This document shows, in pieces, positions 1 to 5,878 of a stretch of 8,533 nucleotides of DNA. Within the stretch, counting starts at the first letter, position 1, and every line of letters begins with the position of its first letter. The stretch is from Acidimicrobiaceae bacterium (GTDB taxonomy: Bacteria > Actinomycetota > Acidimicrobiia > Acidimicrobiales > Palsa-688). Location: NCBI GenBank assembly GCA_030838025.1, contig JAUTXM010000448.1:1-8533 (forward strand), given 5' to 3'. The translations under genes were made by a program, and so were the position numbers. The notes below the pieces were generated by a model that worked only from the letters and a program-made list of their open reading frames with translations, was not told where the DNA came from and searched no databases.

Positions 1-984
1 ACCGGCACTTCCGGCACCGGCGGCTCCGGTCCTGGTGGCTCCGGCGCTGGTGGCTCGGGTGCTGGCCCCCGCTCCGGCGCCGGTCCCCGCTCCGGCGGCG
101 GTCCGAGCGGTGGAGGCGGCGCCCGCGGTGGAGGCTTCCCGGGCGCGGCGGCGGCCGGAGCCGGCACCTCGCCCGGTGGGCCGCAACGGTCGAAGCCTCG
201 CCGGCTCAACCCTGGCAACACCCACCGCAACGCCCTGCTCGAATCCCTGCCCCCCGAACATCGGCCCATCGCCGAGCAGGTTGTCCGGGGCGGGATTCCC
301 TCGGTTCGGGCCGCGATCCACCTGGAAGGCGAAAAGGCAGCCGCGGAGGGTCGCCCGGCGCCCAACGCCGACGCCCTGCTCGGCATCGCCGAGCAACTGC
401 TCCCCAAAGTCAAGGCGGCCGAGTGGCGTGACCGGGCCGAGGCGGCGGCCAAGCTGGCCGACGAGCTCCCGCTGCGCGACCTTCGTTCCATCCTCGACGG
501 GGCCAGTTCGGCCCGCGACGACGAGGCGCGCAATCTGGCGGCCGGCCTCCGCGAGACCCTGGAACGCCGAGTCGAGGCGCTCAGGACCGGCTGGATTGAC
601 GAGATCCAGTCCAATTTGGCCGAGACCCGCGTCGTGCGGGCGTTACGGCTGTCCGCCCGGCCCCCCGACGCCACCACCCGGCTCCCGGCCGACCTGGCCA
701 CGTCGTTGACCGAGGCGGCCAGCAAGGCGATGAGCACGGACACCCCGAGCGAGCGGTGGGCCGCCATGCTCGAAGCGGTCGCGGCCTCCCCGGTCCGGCG
801 CCAGGTGAAACCCGAGGGCCTGCCGTCCGACGCCACCGAGGCGCTCCTTCAGGCGGCCCGGCAGCAGTCGGGGCGGATTCCTGCGCTGGCACCCATGTTG
901 GGCATCTCGATGCCACCCCCGCCGGGCCCGATCCGCCGCAGCCCCTCAACCGCCCCCCTGAGCGACGGCCGTCAGCCCGCCTGA
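1..984 (+). CDS. Conserved helical protein of unknown function, Gly-rich N-terminal tract (5' end outside window)
   Basis: The frame starting at base 1 is open for 327 codons to TGA at 982-984, so the gene enters from the left edge and its true start is not visible. Residues 1 to about 60 of the visible part are low complexity, with Gly, Ser, Pro and Ala in loose three-residue periods, like a flexible linker. Residues 73-300 are Ala/Glu/Arg-rich and should be almost wholly alpha-helical. Examples are EWRDRAEAAAKLADEL near 141 and RQQSGRIPALAPMLGI near 287. The C-terminus is a short Pro-rich tail. I see no catalytic motif, signal peptide or membrane segment. The overlapping +2 frame at 35-709 is only the Pro/Ala shadow of this GC-rich tract. 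The C-terminal sequence looks like a conserved actinobacterial family, but I cannot name it. The stop overlaps the convergent gene on the other strand by 13 bp. Confidence 0.75.
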   Translation, partial: TGTSGTGGSGPGGSGAGGSGAGPRSGAGPRSGGGPSGGGGARGGGFPGAAAAGAGTSPGGPQRSKPRRLNPGNTHRNALLESLPPEHRPIAEQVVRGGIPSVRAAIHLEGEKAAAEGRPAPNADALLGIAEQLLPKVKAAEWRDRAEAAAKLADELPLRDLRSILDGASSARDDEARNLAAGLRETLERRVEALRTGWIDEIQSNLAETRVVRALRLSARPPDATTRLPADLATSLTEAASKAMSTDTPSERWAAMLEAVAASPVRRQVKPEGLPSDATEALLQAARQQSGRIPALAPMLGISMPPPPGPIRRSPSTAPLSDGRQPA

Positions 985-1487
985 GGTGCGCTGACCTCGG
1001 TCGTGTCCTTCTCGGTCGTCGTGGGCGGCACCTGCCCTGTTGAGTGTTCGACCACGGTCAAGTCGAGCGTGTAGTTATCGACCGGCCCTGGGTTGAAATC
1101 GTGGACGCCGTTGAGCGTGACTGCGGACGCGAGCATCGACGGATCGGTATTGATCACGAACGTGGCCCGAGGTGCCAGTCCTGTGAAAGTGATGTCAATC
1201 TCATCCGTGGGCCCGCAGCTGACCACGGCGTAGAACGCCGACAGGGCGTTCTCGGCGCCGATCAGTCCTCCGCGTCGGCTGTGGCTGCCTACGGTGGCGC
1301 AGCCGGGGGTTCGCACGGCGGGCGTCAGGGCGGTAGTCGAGGCGGCTTTTGTGGCCACTGGGTAGTCGATCAAGGTCGGAGCTTCGAGCCCCCTCACGGC
1401 GGCCTGCGTCGGCCGACCGCGCCGGTGGCGTGGTCGGCCGATTTGACGTTGACGCCGCGAGATGCGGGGGTTCGCGGCGCAGCTCAT
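972..1487 (-). CDS. Small beta-rich protein paralogous to the upstream secreted protein; start and integrity uncertain
   Basis: The open frame runs from ATG 1487 to TGA at 974-972 (171 residues). Residues 63-165 look like a real extracellular beta-sandwich domain. They align by eye with the mature domain of the neighbour: Cys63 and Cys91 match its Cys57 and Cys86, then a CG, an alternating DEIDITFT strand, and a YTLDLTVV strand matching its YTVALTV. A Thr/Ala/Pro linker (about 45-60) precedes Cys63, as in the neighbour. The first 40 residues are Arg-rich, lack any signal peptide and look non-coding. The ATG is one base after the neighbour's stop (TGACATG) with no Shine-Dalgarno. A GTG at 1397 is another possible start but gives no export signal either. 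It may be translationally coupled, or be the detached second domain of a formerly longer secreted protein, or a decaying duplicate. It overlaps the convergent gene by 13 bp. Confidence 0.5.
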   Translation of the reverse strand: MSCAANPRISRRQRQIGRPRHRRGRPTQAAVRGLEAPTLIDYPVATKAASTTALTPAVRTPGCATVGSHSRRGGLIGAENALSAFYAVVSCGPTDEIDITFTGLAPRATFVINTDPSMLASAVTLNGVHDFNPGPVDNYTLDLTVVEHSTGQVPPTTTEKDTTEVSAPQAG

Positions 1488-1488
1488 G

Positions 1489-1974
1489 TCAGGCGCCGGT
1501 CTTGGGCTGCTTTGTCATGACAATGGCACTTCTGGTATCCAGCACGCTGCCGCCGGGATCGGTGACGGTCAGAGCGACCGTGTATGGGGTCGAGAACGCG
1601 GCCCAATCCTCGTCGATCGTGCCGCTCGACATGTATGTCGTCGAACCGCTACGAACGAAATCGACCGCCCCGGTGTTGCCGTTGGTGTAGGTCATCTGCC
1701 AGTTGACCGCGTACCCGCACGAGTTCGACACGCTGAACGGCGTCCAGATAGCCGCCCACACGGAGTAGTAGCCGCTCGAATTGCTGAAGCTGGTGATGGG
1801 TGCACAAGAGCTCGGCGGTGCAACCGTCGTCGCTGGGGCGCCTCCGCCGCCACCACCGCCTCCGCCGCCACCACCGCCACCGCTGGGGCCACCAGACGCG
1901 AAGGCTGAACCCCCGGTGAGGGCGAGCACTCCCATCAAGCCCACCGCCGCCACAATGACCCGTCTCATCCTCAT
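1489..1974 (-). CDS. Secreted protein with poly-Gly linker and Cys-bridged beta domain
   Basis: This 161-residue protein starts at ATG 1974, chosen because AAGGAG lies 5 nt upstream and a signal peptide follows at once; the same frame is open upstream to 2127 but that extension is Arg-rich and implausible. Residues 1-26 are a Sec signal peptide: MRMRR, a hydrophobic core, and a predicted cut after SAFA. Residues 32-45 are fourteen consecutive Gly, followed by a Pro/Thr linker. Residues 57-155 form a beta-rich domain with Cys57 and Cys86 as a probable disulfide, aromatic strands (YYSVWAAIW, NWQMTYTNG) and a terminal YTVALTVTDPGGSV strand of Ig-like type. I see no catalytic residues, sortase signal or membrane anchor, so it is probably released or loosely wall-associated. 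The next gene downstream carries a recognisably related domain. Function unknown. Confidence 0.75.
   Translation of the reverse strand: MRMRRVIVAAVGLMGVLALTGGSAFASGGPSGGGGGGGGGGGGGGAPATTVAPPSSCAPITSFSNSSGYYSVWAAIWTPFSVSNSCGYAVNWQMTYTNGNTGAVDFVRSGSTTYMSSGTIDEDWAAFSTPYTVALTVTDPGGSVLDTRSAIVMTKQPKTGA
1841..1876. repeat. Perfect 18-bp tandem duplication inside the poly-Gly coding tract
   Basis: The unit CCTCCGCCGCCACCACCG occurs twice without a mismatch at 1841-1858 and 1859-1876. Being a multiple of three, each unit encodes six Gly on the minus strand, giving 12 of the 14 consecutive Gly in the secreted protein's linker. Gain or loss of a unit would change linker length in steps of six without breaking the frame. 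Confidence 0.85.
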
Positions 1975-1979
1975 GAATG

Positions 1980-1985
1980 CTCCTT
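1980..1985 (-). promoter_or_regulatory. Shine-Dalgarno AAGGAG deciding the start at 1974
   Basis: On the minus strand AAGGAG is followed by CATTC and then ATG, a near-ideal 5-nt spacing. It fixes the start of the secreted protein and argues against the upstream in-frame starts. It contrasts with the transporter, crotonase and vapB genes of this window, which have no such site. Confidence 0.75.
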
Positions 1986-2130
1986 CAGCTCGTTGTCGTC
2001 GTGACACCGAGCGTGCGGGAAATCTGGTCAATGCGGTAGTGCACATTGGTCGTAGGACCCGCCGACCCAACGGACTAGTCACTCGTCGTCCCCGCACGAT
2101 TGCGAAGTCGCGCCCATTGCCTGGCACTCG

Positions 2131-2146
2131 GATAGCGGCTGCTATC
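2131..2146. repeat. Perfect 6-bp inverted repeat in the intergenic region
   Basis: GATAGC and GCTATC are separated by GGCT. It lies about 155 bp upstream of the secreted-protein start (minus strand) and 80-100 bp upstream of the acyltransferase remnant. It could be a protein-binding site or a small hairpin; nothing else in the sequence decides. Repeats this short arise by chance. Confidence 0.3.
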
Positions 2147-2220
2147 GCACATCGGTACTACGACCTCTCGACAATCACAGCTCGGAGATAACTCCGCTCG
2201 GGCGCCGCGCGAGCTGTGGG

Positions 2221-2840
2221 ACGCTCGCCTCGAGGCTCCAGACTTGGATGCTGATCGGGGAAGGACCCGCGATGCCCTTGGCTCTCGCGGGGTATTCGGG
2301 TCTGGCACGCGTCTGGCGGCGCCTCAGGTCCGCGACGCGCTGGCCGATCGGATTCGCGGCATCCCGCGGGAACGAGGCCAACATCGCCCAACTTGGGAAT
2401 CAAGTTGGCGTCATGGCCGTCACGGTGCCGACGTCGGGAAGGCCTTTCGATCGGCTCATCCGGATTTCTGGGGTCACCAGCCAACACAAGACCGAGGTCA
2501 GGGGAGATTCAGTCGCATTGATCGCTCCGGTGTTCCGACTGCTGGCGCTGCTCGGTATCCTCCGCTGGCTGAACGAACACCAGCATCTGGTCACAACCTT
2601 TGTCTCCAACCTTCGCGACCCCGACAAGACTGTTTCCTTCCTCGGCTCGATTGTCTCGGAGGTGATCCCCCTCACCTCGGTCTCCGGGAACGTATCGGTC
2701 GCGTTCGCCGTCCTGTCGTACGCCGGACCCCTATTGTGACTGTCACGGTCGACGTCGACGCGTTCCCAGACTCTGGCGTTCTCATCGAGAGACTTCAAGG
2801 CGAACTCGACGCGCTAACCCGCGAGTTCGGGACCCGCTAG
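2221..2840 (+). pseudogene. Degraded WS/DGAT-type acyltransferase (wax ester synthase/diacylglycerol acyltransferase)
   Basis: Intact members (about 450-470 residues) transfer acyl-CoA to a long-chain alcohol or diacylglycerol to make storage lipid. Here the homology is scattered over two frames. An N-terminal piece TWMLIGEGPAMPLALAGY (2242-2295, frame of 2248) is followed by GVFGSGTRLAAPQVRDAL and ADRIRGIPR (2289-2369, frame of 2244), which fits the family's N-terminal region ending in a PRLRQRL-like motif. Then a WS_DGAT_C-like domain, from GNEANIAQLGNQVGVMAV through TTFVSNLRDP and EVIPLTSVSGN to AVLSYAG, runs in the frame of 2248 from about 2365 to a TGA at 2737-2739. The last stretch, VTVTVDVDAFPDSG to the TAG at 2838-2840, is in the frame of 2244. 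The middle of the protein, including the HHxxxDG catalytic motif, is missing. One-base deletions near 2290-2298 and 2733-2737 plus a large internal deletion explain the pattern. The left boundary is approximate. Confidence 0.75.
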
Positions 2841-2855
2841 GTCAGACACGGCCGC

Positions 2856-3233
2856 TCAATGACGCACCACGATTGAAAGGTTGACGGCGGTATCTGAGCC
2901 CGCCGTCCCTGAAAGGGTGATCGTCAGCGCGCCAGAGCCCCCCAGCCCGAGCCCTCCGCCTTCGTCTGCGAAGTTGCCGTCGCCACCGACGTGGAAACGC
3001 AGGGGAACCGACGTGCCAGCGTCGACCGAATGAGGGAGAGTCAAAAGCAAGTCGGAGTTCGGTTGGAAGCCGGTCGCAGTGAGCCCATAGGAGTGCGTCT
3101 TCGAGGTTGGGATCAGGCAGGCACGCGCTCCCGCGTCCGCGGCGCATATTGGCTTGCTGGTTCCGCCGCTGCAGCCGCCCACCACCACGATGCCGGCGGC
3201 CGCGCAGATCCACCCCAGACGCCTCACGGCCAT
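2856..3233 (-). CDS. Small lipoprotein with Ig-like C-terminal half
   Basis: A 125-residue product with ATG at 3233, preceded by AGGGAG with 6-nt spacing. A longer in-frame start is not needed, because the signal peptide begins directly at this Met. Residues 1-20 are MAVRR, a hydrophobic core (ICAAAGIVVV) and the lipobox-like VGG before Cys21, so the protein should be lipidated and held on the outer face of the membrane. Cys30 and Cys39 may pair. Residues 50-123 alternate hydrophobic and polar residues (SDLLLTLP, ALTITLSGTAG, AVNLSIVV) like a compact beta-sandwich with a Gly-rich loop at 83-101. I recognise no binding or catalytic motif and no named family. The gene converges on the acyltransferase remnant with only 15 bp between their ends. 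Nothing adjacent indicates an ABC transporter that it could serve. Confidence 0.75.
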   Translation of the reverse strand: MAVRRLGWICAAAGIVVVGGCSGGTSKPICAADAGARACLIPTSKTHSYGLTATGFQPNSDLLLTLPHSVDAGTSVPLRFHVGGDGNFADEGGGLGLGGSGALTITLSGTAGSDTAVNLSIVVRH

Positions 3234-3612
3234 TGCGGTCTCCCTCTTCCACCGATGTCAAACTGGCCCCAGGCCCAGCGATGGTAGCCGTCGATCCCTG
3301 ACTCCAAGACTTGACCCAATCAGTTCGGGCACCCCAATGCGCCATCCACCGATCGCCCGGCCCCCAGGTGCAGATTGACGGGGCATGTCCCCACGTCGCC
3401 GATCTGCCAGACCGGCGCTACCGGGCCGCCACCGTGCTCACCGACAACGGCCGGCACCTCGCCCGGCAGACATCGGGCGGATCAGCGCTTTCCATCACGA
3501 AACGATCAGTCTTCACGGCCGCTCTACCTTCAACCTGCCGAAACCCCACGACCAGGCAGCCTCCGGCTTCCTCCCCACCTACGGGCCAGCCGCTAGCGCG
3601 AATTTCGTTCCG
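3234..3612. other. Intergenic region without a supported gene (379 bp)
   Basis: This lies between the start of the lipoprotein gene and the end of the minus-strand transporter gene, so it must hold the lipoprotein promoter. A weak TACCAT hexamer (minus strand, 3286-3281) is the only -10-like candidate, and no good -35 accompanies it. The plus-strand frames open here are Pro/Arg-rich with no domain signal. A short stretch DRRYRAATVLTDNGRHLA (near 3410-3463) recalls a MarR wing or transposase fragment, but neither comparison holds up. Confidence 0.4.
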
Positions 3613-4671
3613 TTACGACTCGGACCGGGCCCGGCGGGCGGCCGGGGGCCATGACTCCACGAGTGCCAACAGAAAGATGAGGGCGATCGTCGCATAGACC
3701 GCGCCGCCTGCCCCGTAGAGCTGGAACCCGATGAGGGCGACGATCAGCACCAGGGCGGGCCCGACGCGGACGGTACGAGGATCGACTCGGTGGCGGATCA
3801 CCAGAATTTCGATCAGCTGTAACCCGATTATCAGGCCGGCCACGCTGGCGATGACCATCGCGTCGGGGTTGGCCGCGGCCAGCAGCAGGGCCGGAATGCC
3901 TCCGAGGATGACCCCAAGCAGCGGGACGGCGCTGAAGGACCCAAGTACCAGTCCGAGGACGAATGGGGCGGGCAGGTCGAGCAGATAGAAGACCAGGGTG
4001 CCAACCGCGGTGACGGCGATCACCTGGGCCAAGGTGACAAGGACGTAGTTGCGAGCCCGCGTCGAGGCGCGCGAAAAGGCACGTGCCACTTGAGCCTTTC
4101 GATCAGGGTCGGTTATCTGGTCCAATGCGCCGGTCAGAAAACGGGGCCCGTAGCCGAGGAAGAACAGCAGCAGGACGCCGTTGACGAAATACACGGGCGC
4201 GGTGCCGGCCACTTTCGACACCGCCGCACTCGCACTGAACCGCTTGTCGATTTCTGCCACGAACGAATTCACTCGTTCGGCCAGCCGGAACTGCGCCGCC
4301 ACTTCGTAGCGGTGCTCTAGGTGCACCGCCGCCGATGGCAGCGATGTCCGGACGTGGCTCACCTCGGCCCGCAGGCTGGCCATGACGCCGAGCCAGGTTC
4401 CGACGGAAATGAGCACCACGGCGAGAACCGTGATCAGCAATGCGATTCCCCGGCGCATCCCCCGGTCGAGGCCGTCGATGATCGCCGACAACAGCCACGC
4501 CACGATGAGCGTCGCGAACGCCCACCCGATGGTGCGCCGGGCTGCCACGAACACGTCGCCGATGATGATCGCCGTTCCTATGGCGGCGATGACGAGCAGC
4601 GTCGAACCGAGGGTGGGCTTGACGCGCCACGTGCCGGCCGGAGCTGGTTGGGCGGGGTCGCCTCCGGACAC
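3613..4671 (-). CDS. AI-2E transporter (UPF0118) family membrane protein, divergent paralog A
   Basis: Start GTG 4671 gives 352 residues. An upstream TTG at 4716 would extend into the divergent gene and adds a polar segment, and the -10-like box lies exactly 6 nt before GTG 4671. Hydrophobic segments fall at about 21-39, 48-65, 75-95, 156-175, 209-230, 235-265, 270-290 and 305-335. That matches the roughly eight-helix family plan, with a soluble stretch at 100-155 between helices 3 and 4. Family marks in the C-terminal half are the conserved-type loop AVPLLGVILGGIPALLLA (248-265), an I-R-HRVDPRTVRVGP segment (about 292-305) where the family usually has N-x-x-(I/V)-x-P-x-(I/V)-x-G, and GAGGAVYATIAL (320-331). 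The family includes the E. coli AI-2 exporter TqsA and many members of unknown substrate, some linked to ion transport; no substrate can be assigned. The usual Asn-Pro version of the second motif is altered, so this copy is the more divergent of the pair. Confidence 0.85.
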   Translation of the reverse strand: MSGGDPAQPAPAGTWRVKPTLGSTLLVIAAIGTAIIIGDVFVAARRTIGWAFATLIVAWLLSAIIDGLDRGMRRGIALLITVLAVVLISVGTWLGVMASLRAEVSHVRTSLPSAAVHLEHRYEVAAQFRLAERVNSFVAEIDKRFSASAAVSKVAGTAPVYFVNGVLLLFFLGYGPRFLTGALDQITDPDRKAQVARAFSRASTRARNYVLVTLAQVIAVTAVGTLVFYLLDLPAPFVLGLVLGSFSAVPLLGVILGGIPALLLAAANPDAMVIASVAGLIIGLQLIEILVIRHRVDPRTVRVGPALVLIVALIGFQLYGAGGAVYATIALIFLLALVESWPPAARRARSES

Positions 4672-4676
4672 CGGTC

Positions 4677-4683
4677 TACAGTA
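4677..4683. promoter_or_regulatory. Shared bidirectional -10 element TACAGTA for two apparently leaderless genes
   Basis: On the plus strand TACAGT (4677-4682) is followed by six bases and ATG 4689. On the minus strand TACTGT (4683-4678) is followed by six bases and GTG 4671. Both match TANNNT at the distance expected when transcription begins at the start codon. The two start codons lie exactly 9 bp from the central A at 4680. Neither gene has a Shine-Dalgarno, and the 17 bp between starts leaves no room for separate leaders. No clear -35 was found on either side. Leaderless genes with this arrangement are common in actinobacteria; transcription here is inferred. Confidence 0.6.
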
Positions 4684-4688
4684 ACCCG

Positions 4689-5828
4689 ATGGCCGTGCCC
4701 GACCCTGGGAGTCCAAGGGCGCTGGTGCTCGAACCGCAGACCTTTGCCTACATCGTGGGTGGCCTGCTCCTGAGCGCGGCGGTGTTCGCGGTATTCCGGG
4801 CCGCCAGCTCGGCGATCACGACGATCGCCGTGGGCGTGATCCTGGCGTTGGCGTTGGACCCAGTCGTGGCCTCCATCCGCCGGAGATGGGGCTGGCCGCG
4901 CCCGCGCGCCGTTCTGCTCGTCATGGGTGGCGTCTTCGCCCTCGTCGCCCTCCTCGTGGTGGTGATGGGGCCGAAGGCGGCCACTCAGGCCCGCAAGCTG
5001 TCGTCGGATCTCCCCAAGACGGTGCGCCAGTTCTACGACCTGCCCGCCATCGGGCCGTGGTTGCAAGATCATGACGCCGCGGGCAAGGTCGACCAGGCGG
5101 TGCACGAACTTCCCTCGCAGATAAGCGACGCCAGCATCACCTCGACGGTGGAGCGGCTCATCGGTGGCGTGCTGTCGGCCCTGCTGGTGGTCACCATCGC
5201 CTTGGCCGTGTTGCTCGACGGCGAATACCTGATTCTCCTGGTACGCCGGCTCCTGCCTGTGAAATGGCTGGCCCGGGCCGACGAGATCGGACGAGTGTTC
5301 TATGTCGCCATCGCCCACTATTTCGGTGGCTCGCTGGCGGTCGCCGCCCTGATGGGGGCGGTCGTGCTCACGCTGTGCCTGGCCTTCGGCGTACCGCTGG
5401 CGCCGCTGGCCGCCATCTGGGCCATGTTCACCGACCTCATACCGCAGGTCGGCGGATTGCTCGGTGGGGCCCTGCTCGGCCTACTGGCGCTCACGAGGGG
5501 GCCATTTGTCTTCGTGGCGGTGGTCGGGCTGTACGTCGTCTACATGAACCTCGAGAACCACGTCATCAGTCCCGCCATCATCGGACCGGCGGTCGACGTG
5601 ACACCACCGACGACGATGCTGGCCGCGCTGATCGGCGGTGCGGCCGCGGGCGTGCCCGGCGCGCTGGTCGCCACGCCCCTCGTCGGGGCGTTGAAGCAGC
5701 TCTACATGGAGTTCCGATTCGGGCGCAAGCCGTTCGTTTCGGATGCGCCCAGCCTGCTGAGCCGGGTCCGAAGGTTGGGACGGAGGCGCCCACCGGATGC
5801 CGAGGCCGAGGCTCACACTCCCACCTGA
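4689..5828 (+). CDS. AI-2E transporter (UPF0118) family membrane protein, paralog B
   Basis: A 379-residue integral membrane protein beginning at ATG 4689, which stands 6 nt after a -10-like TACAGT and has no Shine-Dalgarno. Two hydrophobic segments lie at 20-35 and 42-60, a third at 73-94, then a soluble segment at 95-155 (MGPKAATQARKLSSDLP and on). Further helices follow at 156-176, 203-233, 235-269, 270-287 and 305-335. Clear family signatures are FTDLIPQVGGLLGGALLG (247-264), NLENHVISPAIIGPAVDVTPP (287-307) and GGAAAGVPGALVATPL (316-331). The tail after about 340 is cytoplasmic, Arg-rich and then acidic. Substrate unknown; TqsA-type AI-2 export is only one activity known in the family. 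It is a paralog of the divergent neighbour, with the more canonical motifs. The crotonase gene starts 50 bp downstream and may be partly co-transcribed, although it has its own promoter-like box. Confidence 0.9.
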   Translation: MAVPDPGSPRALVLEPQTFAYIVGGLLLSAAVFAVFRAASSAITTIAVGVILALALDPVVASIRRRWGWPRPRAVLLVMGGVFALVALLVVVMGPKAATQARKLSSDLPKTVRQFYDLPAIGPWLQDHDAAGKVDQAVHELPSQISDASITSTVERLIGGVLSALLVVTIALAVLLDGEYLILLVRRLLPVKWLARADEIGRVFYVAIAHYFGGSLAVAALMGAVVLTLCLAFGVPLAPLAAIWAMFTDLIPQVGGLLGGALLGLLALTRGPFVFVAVVGLYVVYMNLENHVISPAIIGPAVDVTPPTTMLAALIGGAAAGVPGALVATPLVGALKQLYMEFRFGRKPFVSDAPSLLSRVRRLGRRRPPDAEAEAHTPT

Positions 5829-5864
5829 CCTCGCCGGGTCCCCGGAGGGCCGAAGGTCGGCCGC

Positions 5865-5870
5865 TACTGT
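5865..5870 (+). promoter_or_regulatory. Candidate -10 box (TACTGT) of the crotonase gene
   Basis: TACTGT ends 8 nt before ATG 5879 and 5 nt before an in-frame TTG at 5876. No Shine-Dalgarno precedes either codon, so a leaderless transcript is plausible. The hexamer is identical to the minus-strand box of the divergent transporter pair. No good -35 was seen. Confidence 0.45.
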
Positions 5871-5878
5871 CTTTGTTG

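Noticed and set aside
2024..2051. Imperfect inverted repeat CAATG-n10-CATTG and a TTGACC hexamer upstream of the secreted-protein gene
   Set aside because: The arms are only 5 bp and no -10 hexamer is found at the right distance from TTGACC, so neither a promoter nor an operator can be supported.
1781..2191. Plus-strand frame with a long Pro run
   Set aside because: The Pro run is the antisense of the poly-Gly tract of the secreted protein, which has a signal peptide and a Shine-Dalgarno.
2244..2840. Plus-strand frame of 198 codons as an intact gene
   Set aside because: Only its two ends match the acyltransferase family; the middle is the out-of-frame image of the C-terminal domain, so it is annotated as part of a pseudogene.
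2842..3345. Minus-strand frame of 167 codons overlapping the lipoprotein gene
   Set aside because: It has an Arg-rich composition without domain signal; the alternative frame has a signal peptide, a lipobox and a Shine-Dalgarno.
3311..3697. Plus-strand frame with DRRYRAATVLTDNGRHLA, resembling a MarR wing or an LTDNG transposase motif
   Set aside because: The spacing between DRR and LT is one residue off the MarR pattern, and no DDE neighbours or other helices occur in any frame. The rest is Pro/Arg-rich, and the frame overlaps the end of a solid transporter gene.
4672..4716. TTG 4716 as start of the minus-strand transporter
   Set aside because: It would overlap the divergent gene by 28 bp and add a non-hydrophobic, Cys-containing extension; GTG 4671 sits at a promoter-like distance.
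5264..5878. Long upstream extension of the crotonase frame
   Set aside because: It is an Arg/Gly/His-rich shadow of the transporter gene; crotonase homology starts at ATG 5879.
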